64,000 nucleotides of DNA, from assembly GCF_009184425.1 (NCBI RefSeq), contig NZ_WELG01000002.1, forward strand, positions 496,001 through 560,000. Direction: 5' to 3'. This document shows positions 43,584 through 50,855 of the stretch, piece by piece. The position numbers and the translations under genes were made by a program. Each line of letters starts with the position of its first letter. Within the stretch, counting starts at the first letter, position 1. The DNA is from Flagellimonas olearia (GTDB lineage Bacteria; Bacteroidota; Bacteroidia; Flavobacteriales; Flavobacteriaceae). A model generated the notes under the pieces. It was not told the origin of the DNA, made no database searches, and saw only the letters and a program-made list of their open reading frames with translations.

Positions 43584-44317
43584 AAAATGTCATGAGAAAA
43601 CTGCTGATTATAAACATCCTGTCCCTATTGCTTTTTTCTTGTGATTTGACATCTTCTGGAGAGTACTTTAATCGTGCGCGGGATTTTGAAATAGAAGGAA
43701 AATACGAAAAAGCCAACGCGTTATTGGATAAAGCTATTGCTAAAAACCCAAAATTTAGACCTGCTTTATTGAACAGGGCTGTTAATAAATCCATTTTAGA
43801 AGATTATGAGGGTGCAATAGAAGATTATAAAGCACTACTGGAGTTTGATCCAGACAATGCCCTTGCTCTTTTAAATTTGGGAAATAATTATAAACGAATA
43901 AAAAACTATGAAGATGCCATTTCGTCCTACAACAAAGCTTTAAGCACCGAATGGGTTATAAAGTCCGTACCAGTTGGAGAGCTGATCAACGATATTGAAA
44001 CAAGTTTAAAACTTGAGCTTGATCAGCACCCTTCATTTGATAAAGATTCTGAATATGAAGTAAATGAGTTAGATGTAATTTATGAAAGAGGTATTGCTTA
44101 CGTGTTAAACGAACAGTTTAGCCACGGAATCAATGACATGGAAAAACTTTTAGAGCATGAATATTATATTGCGGATTGCCATTACTGGATTGGCAATGCC
44201 CATGTTGGATTAAAGGATTCAACAAATGCATGTCAAAGTTTCATCAAATCTGCCAAATTGGGGTTAAAAATTGCTAGAGAAAAAATCAAGGAGCATTGTC
44301 TAAAAAATAAGAATTGA
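43580..44317 (+). CDS. TPR-repeat lipoprotein, AT-rich
   Basis: 245 residues. A lipoprotein signal ends in LLLFSC (about Cys21). Three TPR units follow at about 30-130 (ARDFEIEGKYEKANALLDKA, ALLNRAVNKSILEDYEGAIE, ALLNLGNNYKRIKNYEDAIS) and a fourth near the C-terminus (CHYWIGNAHVGLKDSTNACQ). The gene is visibly more AT-rich than everything around it and uses A/T-ending codons, a sign of later arrival. The start overlaps the MNT-HEPN stop (ATGA). The pair may have moved together, though the MNT-HEPN gene does not share its composition. Confidence 0.82.
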   Translation: MKNVMRKLLIINILSLLLFSCDLTSSGEYFNRARDFEIEGKYEKANALLDKAIAKNPKFRPALLNRAVNKSILEDYEGAIEDYKALLEFDPDNALALLNLGNNYKRIKNYEDAISSYNKALSTEWVIKSVPVGELINDIETSLKLELDQHPSFDKDSEYEVNELDVIYERGIAYVLNEQFSHGINDMEKLLEHEYYIADCHYWIGNAHVGLKDSTNACQSFIKSAKLGLKIAREKIKEHCLKNKN

Positions 44318-44524
44318 AAATAATCTTTAGCCGTCGCAAGATTCCATCTTGTGGCAAACAACTCCTTAAAAAAGTATCCCGGCCACAAGCTTTGCCTAAG
44401 TTTTAGGAAAAAGTTAAGCATCACCCTTTGCGATTAATGTTATTTTTAGCGAGCCCTTCCTTTGGAAGAGGTTATAAATCAATAGATTACAATTCGCATA
44501 AATCATCATCAAAAAACAAACCTC

Positions 44525-44977
44525 ATGAAACGATCGCTTATTCTTGCCTTCTCCATTTTTTCATTGTGCACTATTTCCGTTATGGGTCAAACGCAAAAAG
44601 ATACCTTGGAGATCACCCAAGTGGCGTTGGACTATATTGAGTCCCAACATAACGTAAACCCAGCCCAATTTGAACGGGCCGCCCACCCTAGAATGGTAAA
44701 AAGAACGTTCTGGACCAACAAGACAACCGGCAAGGAATACCTAAGGGAAACCTTTACCGATGCCATGATCCTACTGGCCGAAACCTACAACAAGGACGGG
44801 GACCGGTTTCCGGAGAATCCCAAAAAGGAGGTGGTTATTTTGGATATCTTTGATAAGACCGCTTCGGTAAAACTCATTGCCGATGATTGGATAGATTACA
44901 TGCACATTGTAAAACTGAACGGAAAATGGCAGTTGGTGAATGTACTGTGGCAGTTCAACGATTCCAACAGCCATTAA
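44525..44977 (+). CDS. Secreted NTF2-like (lumazine-binding-type) protein
   Basis: 150 residues. A signal peptide (to about 22, ISVMGQ) is followed by a cone-shaped NTF2-like fold (VALDYIESQHNVNPAQFER, then VVILDIFDKTASVKLIAD and YMHIVKLNGKWQLVNVLWQ). No catalytic residues are obvious. Related exported proteins in Bacteroidota are annotated only as NTF2-like family. It has its own leader region of about 200 bp with a TATTTTTA -7-like element and a terminator that it shares with the tRNA on the other strand. Confidence 0.75.
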   Translation: MKRSLILAFSIFSLCTISVMGQTQKDTLEITQVALDYIESQHNVNPAQFERAAHPRMVKRTFWTNKTTGKEYLRETFTDAMILLAETYNKDGDRFPENPKKEVVILDIFDKTASVKLIADDWIDYMHIVKLNGKWQLVNVLWQFNDSNSH

Positions 44978-44992
44978 AAGCAGACTTAAATA

Positions 44993-45022
44993 AAAAGCAC
45001 CCCGATTGAGGTGCTTTTGTTT
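44993..45022. terminator. Bidirectional terminator between NTF2-like gene and tRNA-Ala
   Basis: AAAAGCACC (44993-45001) pairs with GGTGCTTTT (45010-45018), loop of 8, with T-runs on both strands. Confidence 0.8.
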
Positions 45023-45025
45023 TCG

Positions 45026-45099
45026 TGGAGAATACCGGATTCGAACCGGTGACCTCTTGCCTGCCAGGCAAGCGCTCTAGCCAACTGAGCTAATCCCCC
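45026..45099 (-). tRNA. tRNA-Ala (anticodon GGC)
   Basis: Read on the minus strand, a complete 74-nt cloverleaf: acceptor GGGGGAT with ATTCTCC (two G-U pairs), D arm with AGCTCAGTTGG, anticodon arm CTTGC-CTGGCAG-GCAAG giving anticodon GGC, and T arm with GGTTCGAATCC. Discriminator A. CCA is not encoded. Confidence 0.97.
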
Positions 45100-45155
45100 A
45101 AAGAGAGCGCAAAGGAAATACTTTTTTCCGAAACTATCAAAAATAGTGCGCCTGC

Positions 45156-45953
45156 TTAGTCTTTTTTAACGCTGAGCACCAATACGGGGATGGGTACAAA
45201 GAACTCGGACTTTCTAATGGTGTTCTTTTCCCACAGTTTTTTAAAGAACCCGCGTTTTCTTCGGAACACACACAGCATATCCGGATGTTCGTTCCTAAAA
45301 TGCTCCGTTACCCCCAGATAGGTAGTGGCGTTTTCGGTAATGGTCAACTGCTTGCTCAGGTCCATAAGGGCGGTGTTCACCTTGAGGTCGTCCTCGGAAT
45401 ACCCGGGACGTTTTACCAACAACAGGCTCACCTCTGCCCTGAATTTGTTCTTTATGGTCACCAACGGGCTCAAAATGCTGCTCCGCTTCAAGATCCCCGA
45501 TCCAAAGGCCGTCAAAACCTTTTTGATGGGCTTGAACTCCGTGCCCTTGGGCACGATCAAGGTGGGGATATCGGTCTGTTTAATGATCCTCCCCGATGTG
45601 TTCCCCAGGTAAAGCTCCTCCATAATGTCGTTGCTCCGTGGTGCTATAATGATCAGGTCTATGCCCAACTCCTTGTTTATGCTGTTCAGGCCATCCACAA
45701 TATCACCATTGTAGGTGGCCATCTTGATTTCCACACCTTTGGTGTCCACTTGGTCGATCACCTCCTTTAAATGTTCCTTGCCACTTTTTGAAACCTTCTC
45801 TTCCACATTGGCCAAGCTCCCGATCCCAGTGGCCACGTGAAACACATCCATGACAAAGATCTTGGCACCAAAGTTCGATGCAAAGTCTACGGCATACTGC
45901 AAGGTTTGTGAAGAATCCGGTGATGTTCCAATGGGTACAAGAATGTTGTTCAT
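45156..45953 (-). CDS. Universal stress protein (UspA family)
   Basis: 265 residues, so about a double-length Usp. The N-terminal Usp fold is clear: NNILVPIGTSPDSSQTLQYAVDFAS and the ATP-type loop in IIIAPRSNDIMEELYLGNTSGRIIKQ, then IPTLIVPKGT. The second half (about 140-265) is a diverged Usp-like domain ending in PIPVLVLSVKK. Role: general stress survival, possibly nucleotide binding. It stands alone between tRNA-Ala and a divergent GNAT gene. Confidence 0.87.
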   Translation of the reverse strand: MNNILVPIGTSPDSSQTLQYAVDFASNFGAKIFVMDVFHVATGIGSLANVEEKVSKSGKEHLKEVIDQVDTKGVEIKMATYNGDIVDGLNSINKELGIDLIIIAPRSNDIMEELYLGNTSGRIIKQTDIPTLIVPKGTEFKPIKKVLTAFGSGILKRSSILSPLVTIKNKFRAEVSLLLVKRPGYSEDDLKVNTALMDLSKQLTITENATTYLGVTEHFRNEHPDMLCVFRRKRGFFKKLWEKNTIRKSEFFVPIPVLVLSVKKD

Positions 45954-46007
45954 TTATTTGGCTGTTATGATTTAACCCTAAATTTACAATTAAATTGAAA
46001 TGAATCC

Positions 46008-46508
46008 ATGATACGGCACGCAAAGATATCTGAAATTGACCATATCCTGACCATTACCAAGGCCTGTGCCCTAAAAATGCAGTCCAACGGTATTTTTCAA
46101 TGGAACGAGCACTATCCCAACAAGGCCGCATTTGTCAATGACCTTGACCGAGACGAACTCTACGTGAAGGAGCTCGAAGGCTCCGTTGTGGGGGCCATTG
46201 TGGTTTCCACCTTCATGGATGAGGAGTATGTGCCCATTGAATGGCTCACCTCCAATGGAAACAGTACCTACATCCACCGACTTTGTGTGGACCCGGCCTG
46301 TCAGGGCAAGGGTTTTGCCCAAGAACTCATGGATTTTGCGGAGGAACATACCAAAGCACAGGGGTTTGCATCGGTGCGGTTGGATACGTTCTCGCAAAAC
46401 AAACGGAACCAGCATTTTTATGAGCAACGGGGATACCAAAAGCTGGGCGATATCTTCTTTCCCAAACAAAGTGGGCATCCTTTTCATTGTTATGAATTAG
46501 TGCTGTAA
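46008..46508 (+). CDS. GNAT-family N-acetyltransferase
   Basis: 166 residues. The acetyl-CoA site is in RLCVDPACQGKGFAQELMDFAEE (about 88-110, Q-G-K-G-x-A), and the C-terminal FYEQRGYQKLGD is typical. Substrate not known. It is 11 bp before the MATE transporter start, so the two are likely co-transcribed. Confidence 0.9.
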   Translation: MIRHAKISEIDHILTITKACALKMQSNGIFQWNEHYPNKAAFVNDLDRDELYVKELEGSVVGAIVVSTFMDEEYVPIEWLTSNGNSTYIHRLCVDPACQGKGFAQELMDFAEEHTKAQGFASVRLDTFSQNKRNQHFYEQRGYQKLGDIFFPKQSGHPFHCYELVL

Positions 46509-46519
46509 CTTGCAGCGTC

Positions 46520-47854
46520 TTGAGCACGCAGATCAATTTTAAAAGCATCAACCAACTGGCGGTTCCCGCCACCATTTCGGGCATTGCGGAACCCATTCTT
46601 TCCATAACGGACACGGCCATTGTGGGCAATATTCCCGTGGACGGGTTGGAGTCGCTGGCTGCGGCCGGGATTGTGGGGTCATTTTTGTCCATGCTCATCT
46701 GGGTGCTGGGCCAAACCCGAAGCTCCATTTCCGCGATCATCTCCCAATATCTGGGCGCCGGTAAATTGGAAGAAGTGAAACATCTGCCCGCACAGGCCAT
46801 CTTTTTCAATATTTTATTGAGTATCGTGGTGCTGTTGTCCACCGTCTTTATCATTGAGGATATTTTTAGCCTTTTCAATGCCACCGGAAAAATTTTGCAG
46901 TATTGTATTTCTTACTATTCCATTAGGGTCTGGGGCTTTCCGCTTACGCTGTTCACCTTTGCCATTTTTGGCATTTTTAGGGGGTTGCAGAACACTTTTT
47001 ACCCCATGGTGATTGCCTTGATCGGTGCCGTACTCAACATTGGTCTCGATTTTTTGTTGGTCTATGGAGTGGACGGCTACATCCCCGCCCTCTATCTGGA
47101 TGGGGCCGCTTGGGCCAGTTTGATATCACAGGCCATCATGGCCCTGATCGCGTTTGTCCTCTTGTTGAAAAAGACCCATATCAGTCTAAGGTTGGTGCTC
47201 CCATTGAACAAGGAACTCACCCGATTGGTCTTCATGAGCCTCAACCTTTTTGTGCGGGCCTTGGCCCTGAACGCAGCATTGATCATCGCGGTTAGGGAAG
47301 CCACTGCCCTTGGCGATAGGTATATTGGGGCACACACCATTGCCATAAACCTGTGGCTCTTCGCCGCCTTTTTTATTGATGGATATGGCGCTGCCGGAAA
47401 CAGCATGGGTGGAAAATTGCTGGGCGCCAAAAACTATGATGGTTTATGGGAACTTGCCAAGAAAATCATTTTCTATGGGCTCACGGTAAGCGTGGTCCTT
47501 ATGCTGATAGGTTTTCTGTTCTACAGGCCCATTGGGCACCTTTTTTCCAACGAGACCGTGGTCCTGGAAACCTTTTATGGTATTTTTTACATCGTTATTC
47601 TAGGCTTGCCCATGAATACCTTGGCCTTTGTTTTTGATGGGCTTTTTAAAGGTCTGGGTGAAATGAAATATTTGCGGAATGTGCTGCTCTCGGCCACCTT
47701 TTTGGGCTTTATCCCGGCGCTATATCTTGGAAAATACCTCGGATGGGGATTCCATGCCATTTGGATCGCCTTTGTGGTATGGATGATGATCAGAGGATTT
47801 GCCTTGGTTTGGAAATTCAGGCAAAAGTTCAGGCCCTTGGTGCAAAACGTTTAA
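46520..47854 (+). CDS. MATE-family efflux transporter (DinF-like)
   Basis: 444 residues from a TTG start, since no ATG occurs before the first helix. Twelve membrane helices in two MatE halves; landmarks are QLAVPATISGIAEPILSITD, TAIVGNIPVDGLESLAAAG, FGIFRGLQNTFYPM and LPMNTLAFVFDGLFKGLGEM. It exports cationic or aromatic compounds by sodium or proton antiport. It is coupled to the GNAT gene and is followed by a tandem-repeat gap. Confidence 0.88.
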   Translation: MSTQINFKSINQLAVPATISGIAEPILSITDTAIVGNIPVDGLESLAAAGIVGSFLSMLIWVLGQTRSSISAIISQYLGAGKLEEVKHLPAQAIFFNILLSIVVLLSTVFIIEDIFSLFNATGKILQYCISYYSIRVWGFPLTLFTFAIFGIFRGLQNTFYPMVIALIGAVLNIGLDFLLVYGVDGYIPALYLDGAAWASLISQAIMALIAFVLLLKKTHISLRLVLPLNKELTRLVFMSLNLFVRALALNAALIIAVREATALGDRYIGAHTIAINLWLFAAFFIDGYGAAGNSMGGKLLGAKNYDGLWELAKKIIFYGLTVSVVLMLIGFLFYRPIGHLFSNETVVLETFYGIFYIVILGLPMNTLAFVFDGLFKGLGEMKYLRNVLLSATFLGFIPALYLGKYLGWGFHAIWIAFVVWMMIRGFALVWKFRQKFRPLVQNV

Positions 47855-47870
47855 TTTAGTGATTGAAAAA

Positions 47871-47888
47871 GTTCAAGTTCAAGTTCAA
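47871..47888. repeat. Three GTTCAA hexamers
   Basis: GTTCAA repeated three times, 16 bp after the MATE gene stop and just before the 7-bp microsatellite. Confidence 0.7.
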
Positions 47889-47896
47889 ACACAAAT

Positions 47897-47958
47897 AACT
47901 GATAACTGATAACTGATAACTGATAATTGATAATTGATAATTGATAATTGATAATTGA
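47897..47958. repeat. 7-bp microsatellite, AACTGAT x4 then AATTGAT x4
   Basis: Four AACTGAT units (47897-47924) pass into four AATTGAT units (47925-47952) and a partial one, ending 6 bp before the enoyl-CoA hydratase ATG. It occupies the expected promoter/leader position. Copy-number change by slippage would shift spacing by 7 bp, more than half a helical turn. Confidence 0.9.
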
Positions 47959-47963
47959 AGATA

Positions 47964-48731
47964 ATGCCTACAGACAGACCCAACGGAAGTTTATATACCA
48001 AGATTGACAACGGTGTTGCAACGGTCGAATTTGGCCATCATGCCAGCAACTCCTTTGTTTCTGAACTTTTGGAGCGATTGTCCAAGGAGTTTGGCAAGCT
48101 TTCCGGGAATGATTCGGTTTCGTTGATTGTCCTTAAATCGGAAGGGGAGCGTGCTTTCTGTGCCGGTGCTTCCTTTGACGAACTGGTGGCCATTTCCAAT
48201 TTGGAAGAAGGGAAGGCTTTTTTCAGTGGCTTTGCCAACGTGATCAATGCCATGCGCAAATGCCCCAAGCCCATCATCGGGAGGGTACAAGGAAAAACGG
48301 TTGGCGGAGGCGTAGGCTTGGCCGCCGCGTGTGACTATGTGTATGCCACGGTGGATGCTGCCATTAAATTGTCCGAGATTTCCATCGGTATCGGGCCCTT
48401 TGTGATTGCCCCGGCCGTGGAACGAAAAATGGGAAAGGCGGCCTTGGCCGAACTCAGTTTTAACCCTACCGAATGGAAAAATGCCTATTGGGCCAAGGAA
48501 AAAGGACTCTTTGCCAAGGTGTTCGACTCCATTTCGGAAATGGATAAAGAGTTGGATTTCCATATCCAGAAATTGGCGACCTATAATCCCAGTGCTTTGG
48601 CCGAAATGAAACGCATCCTTTGGGAAGGAACCGAACATTGGGGCGACTTATTGGCGGAACGCGCCGAAATTTCAGGAAAATTGGCCCTTTCCCCCGATAC
48701 CAAAACAGCTTTGGAAAAATTCAAAAAATAA
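47964..48731 (+). CDS. Enoyl-CoA hydratase/isomerase family protein
   Basis: 255 residues from ATG 47964; an in-frame TTG at 47955 falls in the microsatellite. The crotonase fold is clear: LKSEGERAFCAGASFDELVA (oxyanion hole), RVQGKTVGGGVGLAAACDYVY and KLSEISIGIGPFV. The glutamate in the LSE position fits hydratase chemistry. Substrate is probably a short or branched acyl-CoA, such as methylglutaconyl-CoA, but this cannot be fixed. A 29-aa ORF follows 7 bp downstream. Confidence 0.9.
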   Translation: MPTDRPNGSLYTKIDNGVATVEFGHHASNSFVSELLERLSKEFGKLSGNDSVSLIVLKSEGERAFCAGASFDELVAISNLEEGKAFFSGFANVINAMRKCPKPIIGRVQGKTVGGGVGLAAACDYVYATVDAAIKLSEISIGIGPFVIAPAVERKMGKAALAELSFNPTEWKNAYWAKEKGLFAKVFDSISEMDKELDFHIQKLATYNPSALAEMKRILWEGTEHWGDLLAERAEISGKLALSPDTKTALEKFKK

Positions 48732-48738
48732 ATATATC

Positions 48739-48828
48739 ATGAGAAGTGTATTCCCCATATTGGTTCTGTTCGTCGTAGTGGTCTACGTGGTCAACAGATT
48801 CCGAAACAATAGGAAGTTCAAAAGATAG
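48739..48828 (+). CDS. Small membrane peptide, 29 aa
   Basis: An ORF of 29 codons between the enoyl-CoA hydratase and lpxH: RSVFPILVLFVVVVYVVNR then FRNNRKFKR. It has one hydrophobic helix (about 4-18) and a strongly basic tail. Its TAG is directly followed by the lpxH ATG with no base between, so translational coupling to lpxH is likely. I do not recognise a family. The shape suggests an inner-membrane peptide, perhaps bringing LpxH to the membrane (speculation). Confidence 0.6.
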   Translation: MRSVFPILVLFVVVVYVVNRFRNNRKFKR

Positions 48829-49596
48829 ATGAAGAACATCAGTCTACCCAAAAGCAAGAAGGTCTATTTTGCCAGCGACAACCATCTTGGGGCACCTACC
48901 CGAAAGGACAGCCTGCCCCGGGAAAAAAAGTTCGTGGCTTGGCTGGATTCCATCAAGCATGACGCCCATACCATTTTTTTGATGGGTGATCTTTTTGATT
49001 TTTGGTTTGAGTACCGAACAGTTGTGCCCAAAGGGTTTACCCGAACGCTTGGGAAGCTCGCCGAACTCTCGGACATGGGCATTCAGATTACCTATTTTGT
49101 GGGCAACCATGATTTATGGATGAACGGTTATTTTGAAGAAGAACTCAACATTCCCGTCTATCACAAACCCCAACAATACCTCATCAACGACACTTCGTTC
49201 TTTATTGGCCATGGTGATGGCCTGGGCCCTCATGACAAGGGCTTCAAACGGATGAAGAAAGTGTTTACAAATCCCGTTGCCAAATGGTTCTTCAAATGGC
49301 TGCACCCTGATCTGGGTGTTCGTTTGGGGCAGCACCTTTCCGTGAACAACAAGGTGATTTCAGGTGATGCCGATGCCACTTTTTTGGGTGAGGACAAGGA
49401 GTGGCTCATTCTCTATGCCAAACGGAAATTGGAACAGCAACACTATGACCATTTCATTTTTGGACATAGGCACCTTCCCATGGAAATCAAACTCAACGAA
49501 AAATCGACCTATACCAATCTAGGGGATTGGATTTCGTATTTTACCTATGCCGTTTTTGATGGTGAAAGACTAACTCTGGAAAAGCTGGAAGGCTAG
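48829..49596 (+). CDS. lpxH: UDP-2,3-diacylglucosamine pyrophosphatase
   Basis: 255 residues. A calcineurin-like phosphoesterase of lipid A synthesis. Metal motifs: FASDNHLGAP (D-x-H), LMGDLFDFWFEYR (G-D-x-x-D), VGNHDLWM (G-N-H-D), FFIGHGDGLGP and FGHRHLPME (G-H-x-H). It cleaves UDP-2,3-diacylglucosamine to lipid X at the membrane surface. The start abuts the stop of the 29-aa ORF. It overlaps the MFS gene tail to tail by 4 bp. Confidence 0.92.
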   Translation: MKNISLPKSKKVYFASDNHLGAPTRKDSLPREKKFVAWLDSIKHDAHTIFLMGDLFDFWFEYRTVVPKGFTRTLGKLAELSDMGIQITYFVGNHDLWMNGYFEEELNIPVYHKPQQYLINDTSFFIGHGDGLGPHDKGFKRMKKVFTNPVAKWFFKWLHPDLGVRLGQHLSVNNKVISGDADATFLGEDKEWLILYAKRKLEQQHYDHFIFGHRHLPMEIKLNEKSTYTNLGDWISYFTYAVFDGERLTLEKLEG

Positions 49597-50849
49597 TCCT
49601 TTTCGTGTTCGTCTATGTCTTTTTGAAGGTCCAGTCTCCTAAATGTAGGGGAAACCAAGGCAGTGGTTCCTGCTGTCAATAAGGTCATACAACCTCCAAA
49701 GACCACAGCGGTCACGGTACCTAAAAGTTTGGCGGCCAAACCGCTTTCAAAAGCGCCCAGTTCATTGGACGATCCTACAAAAATGGAATTCACCGAAGCC
49801 ACCCTGCCTCGCATATTGTCCGGAGTCTTCAATTGTAGGATGGTCTGGCGTATAATCATGGAAACCCCGTCCACTGCACCACTCAAAAACAGCGCCACCA
49901 CGGACAGCCAAAAGAATTCCGAGACTCCAAACACGATGATACAGACCCCAAAAGCAAAAACGGCCCACAAGAGTTTCTTCCCTGCCTGTCTATGCAATGG
50001 AAAACGTGTGGACCCCAACATGGTCAAGGATGCACCTACTGCCGGAGCGGCCCGCAAAATACCAAAGCCCTCGGAACCCACATGCAAGATATCCTGGGCA
50101 TAGATGGGCAATAGGGCAACAGCCCCACCAAACAATACTGCAATCATATCCAAGGTCAAGGCCCCAAAAATGGCCTTATTCCCAAAGACAAATTTGAGTC
50201 CGTCCTTTAAGCTCTGCATCACGGGTTCCCCAATTTTTGGGTTGAGGATGGGTTTCTTGGGAATTTGAAACAAGAACAGAAGTGCTATCAGGGAAAACAT
50301 AAAAATCACACACATGGACCAATGTACCCCAATCCAACTGATGGAAAATCCCGCCAAAGCAGGCCCCAAAACAGAGGCCAACTGCCAAGTGGAACTACTC
50401 CAGGTAGCGGCATTGGGATAGATTTTCTTGGGAACTATCAGGGCAATCAATGAAAAAATGGTAGGTCCCAAAAACGATCGTACCAATCCGCCCATGAACA
50501 CCAACGCGTAAATCGAGTACAGAATCTGCTTGGACGACCAAGAATCCTCAAGGCCGGGCCAACTCAATAGAAACAGGCCCAAACTGATTACGGAAAATCC
50601 CATGATACAGGTCACCAAAAGGTTTCGTTTTTCCCGCTGATCTACCACATGCCCCGCAAACAGAGCCATCCCAACGGCGGGTATCACTTCCATCAACCCA
50701 ATGATTCCCAAGGAAAGTGGGTCTTTGGTCAAGGAATACACTTGCCATTCAATAACGATGAACTGCATGGACCAAGCAAAGACCATGGCAAATCTGACCA
50801 GTAAAAATATGTTGAACTCCTTATAACGAAGCGCAGCGTAGGGATCCAT
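49593..50849 (-). CDS. MFS transporter
   Basis: 418 residues with twelve membrane helices. The A-like motif after helix 2 is AGHVVDQREKRNLL, typical of the enterobactin-exporter/DHA3 group (also FLSGAVDGVSMIIRQTILQLKTPDNMRGRVASVN in the second half). It is probably a proton-driven exporter; substrate not known. It lies 6 bp downstream of recJ on the same strand and may be transcribed with it. Confidence 0.88.
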   Translation of the reverse strand: MDPYAALRYKEFNIFLLVRFAMVFAWSMQFIVIEWQVYSLTKDPLSLGIIGLMEVIPAVGMALFAGHVVDQREKRNLLVTCIMGFSVISLGLFLLSWPGLEDSWSSKQILYSIYALVFMGGLVRSFLGPTIFSLIALIVPKKIYPNAATWSSSTWQLASVLGPALAGFSISWIGVHWSMCVIFMFSLIALLFLFQIPKKPILNPKIGEPVMQSLKDGLKFVFGNKAIFGALTLDMIAVLFGGAVALLPIYAQDILHVGSEGFGILRAAPAVGASLTMLGSTRFPLHRQAGKKLLWAVFAFGVCIIVFGVSEFFWLSVVALFLSGAVDGVSMIIRQTILQLKTPDNMRGRVASVNSIFVGSSNELGAFESGLAAKLLGTVTAVVFGGCMTLLTAGTTALVSPTFRRLDLQKDIDEHEKD

Positions 50850-50855
50850 AAATGT

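Noticed and set aside
45026-45099. tRNA-Ala as integration site of a genomic island next to the AT-rich gene
   Set aside because: No integrase, no repeat of the tRNA 3' end and no run of foreign genes were seen on either side.
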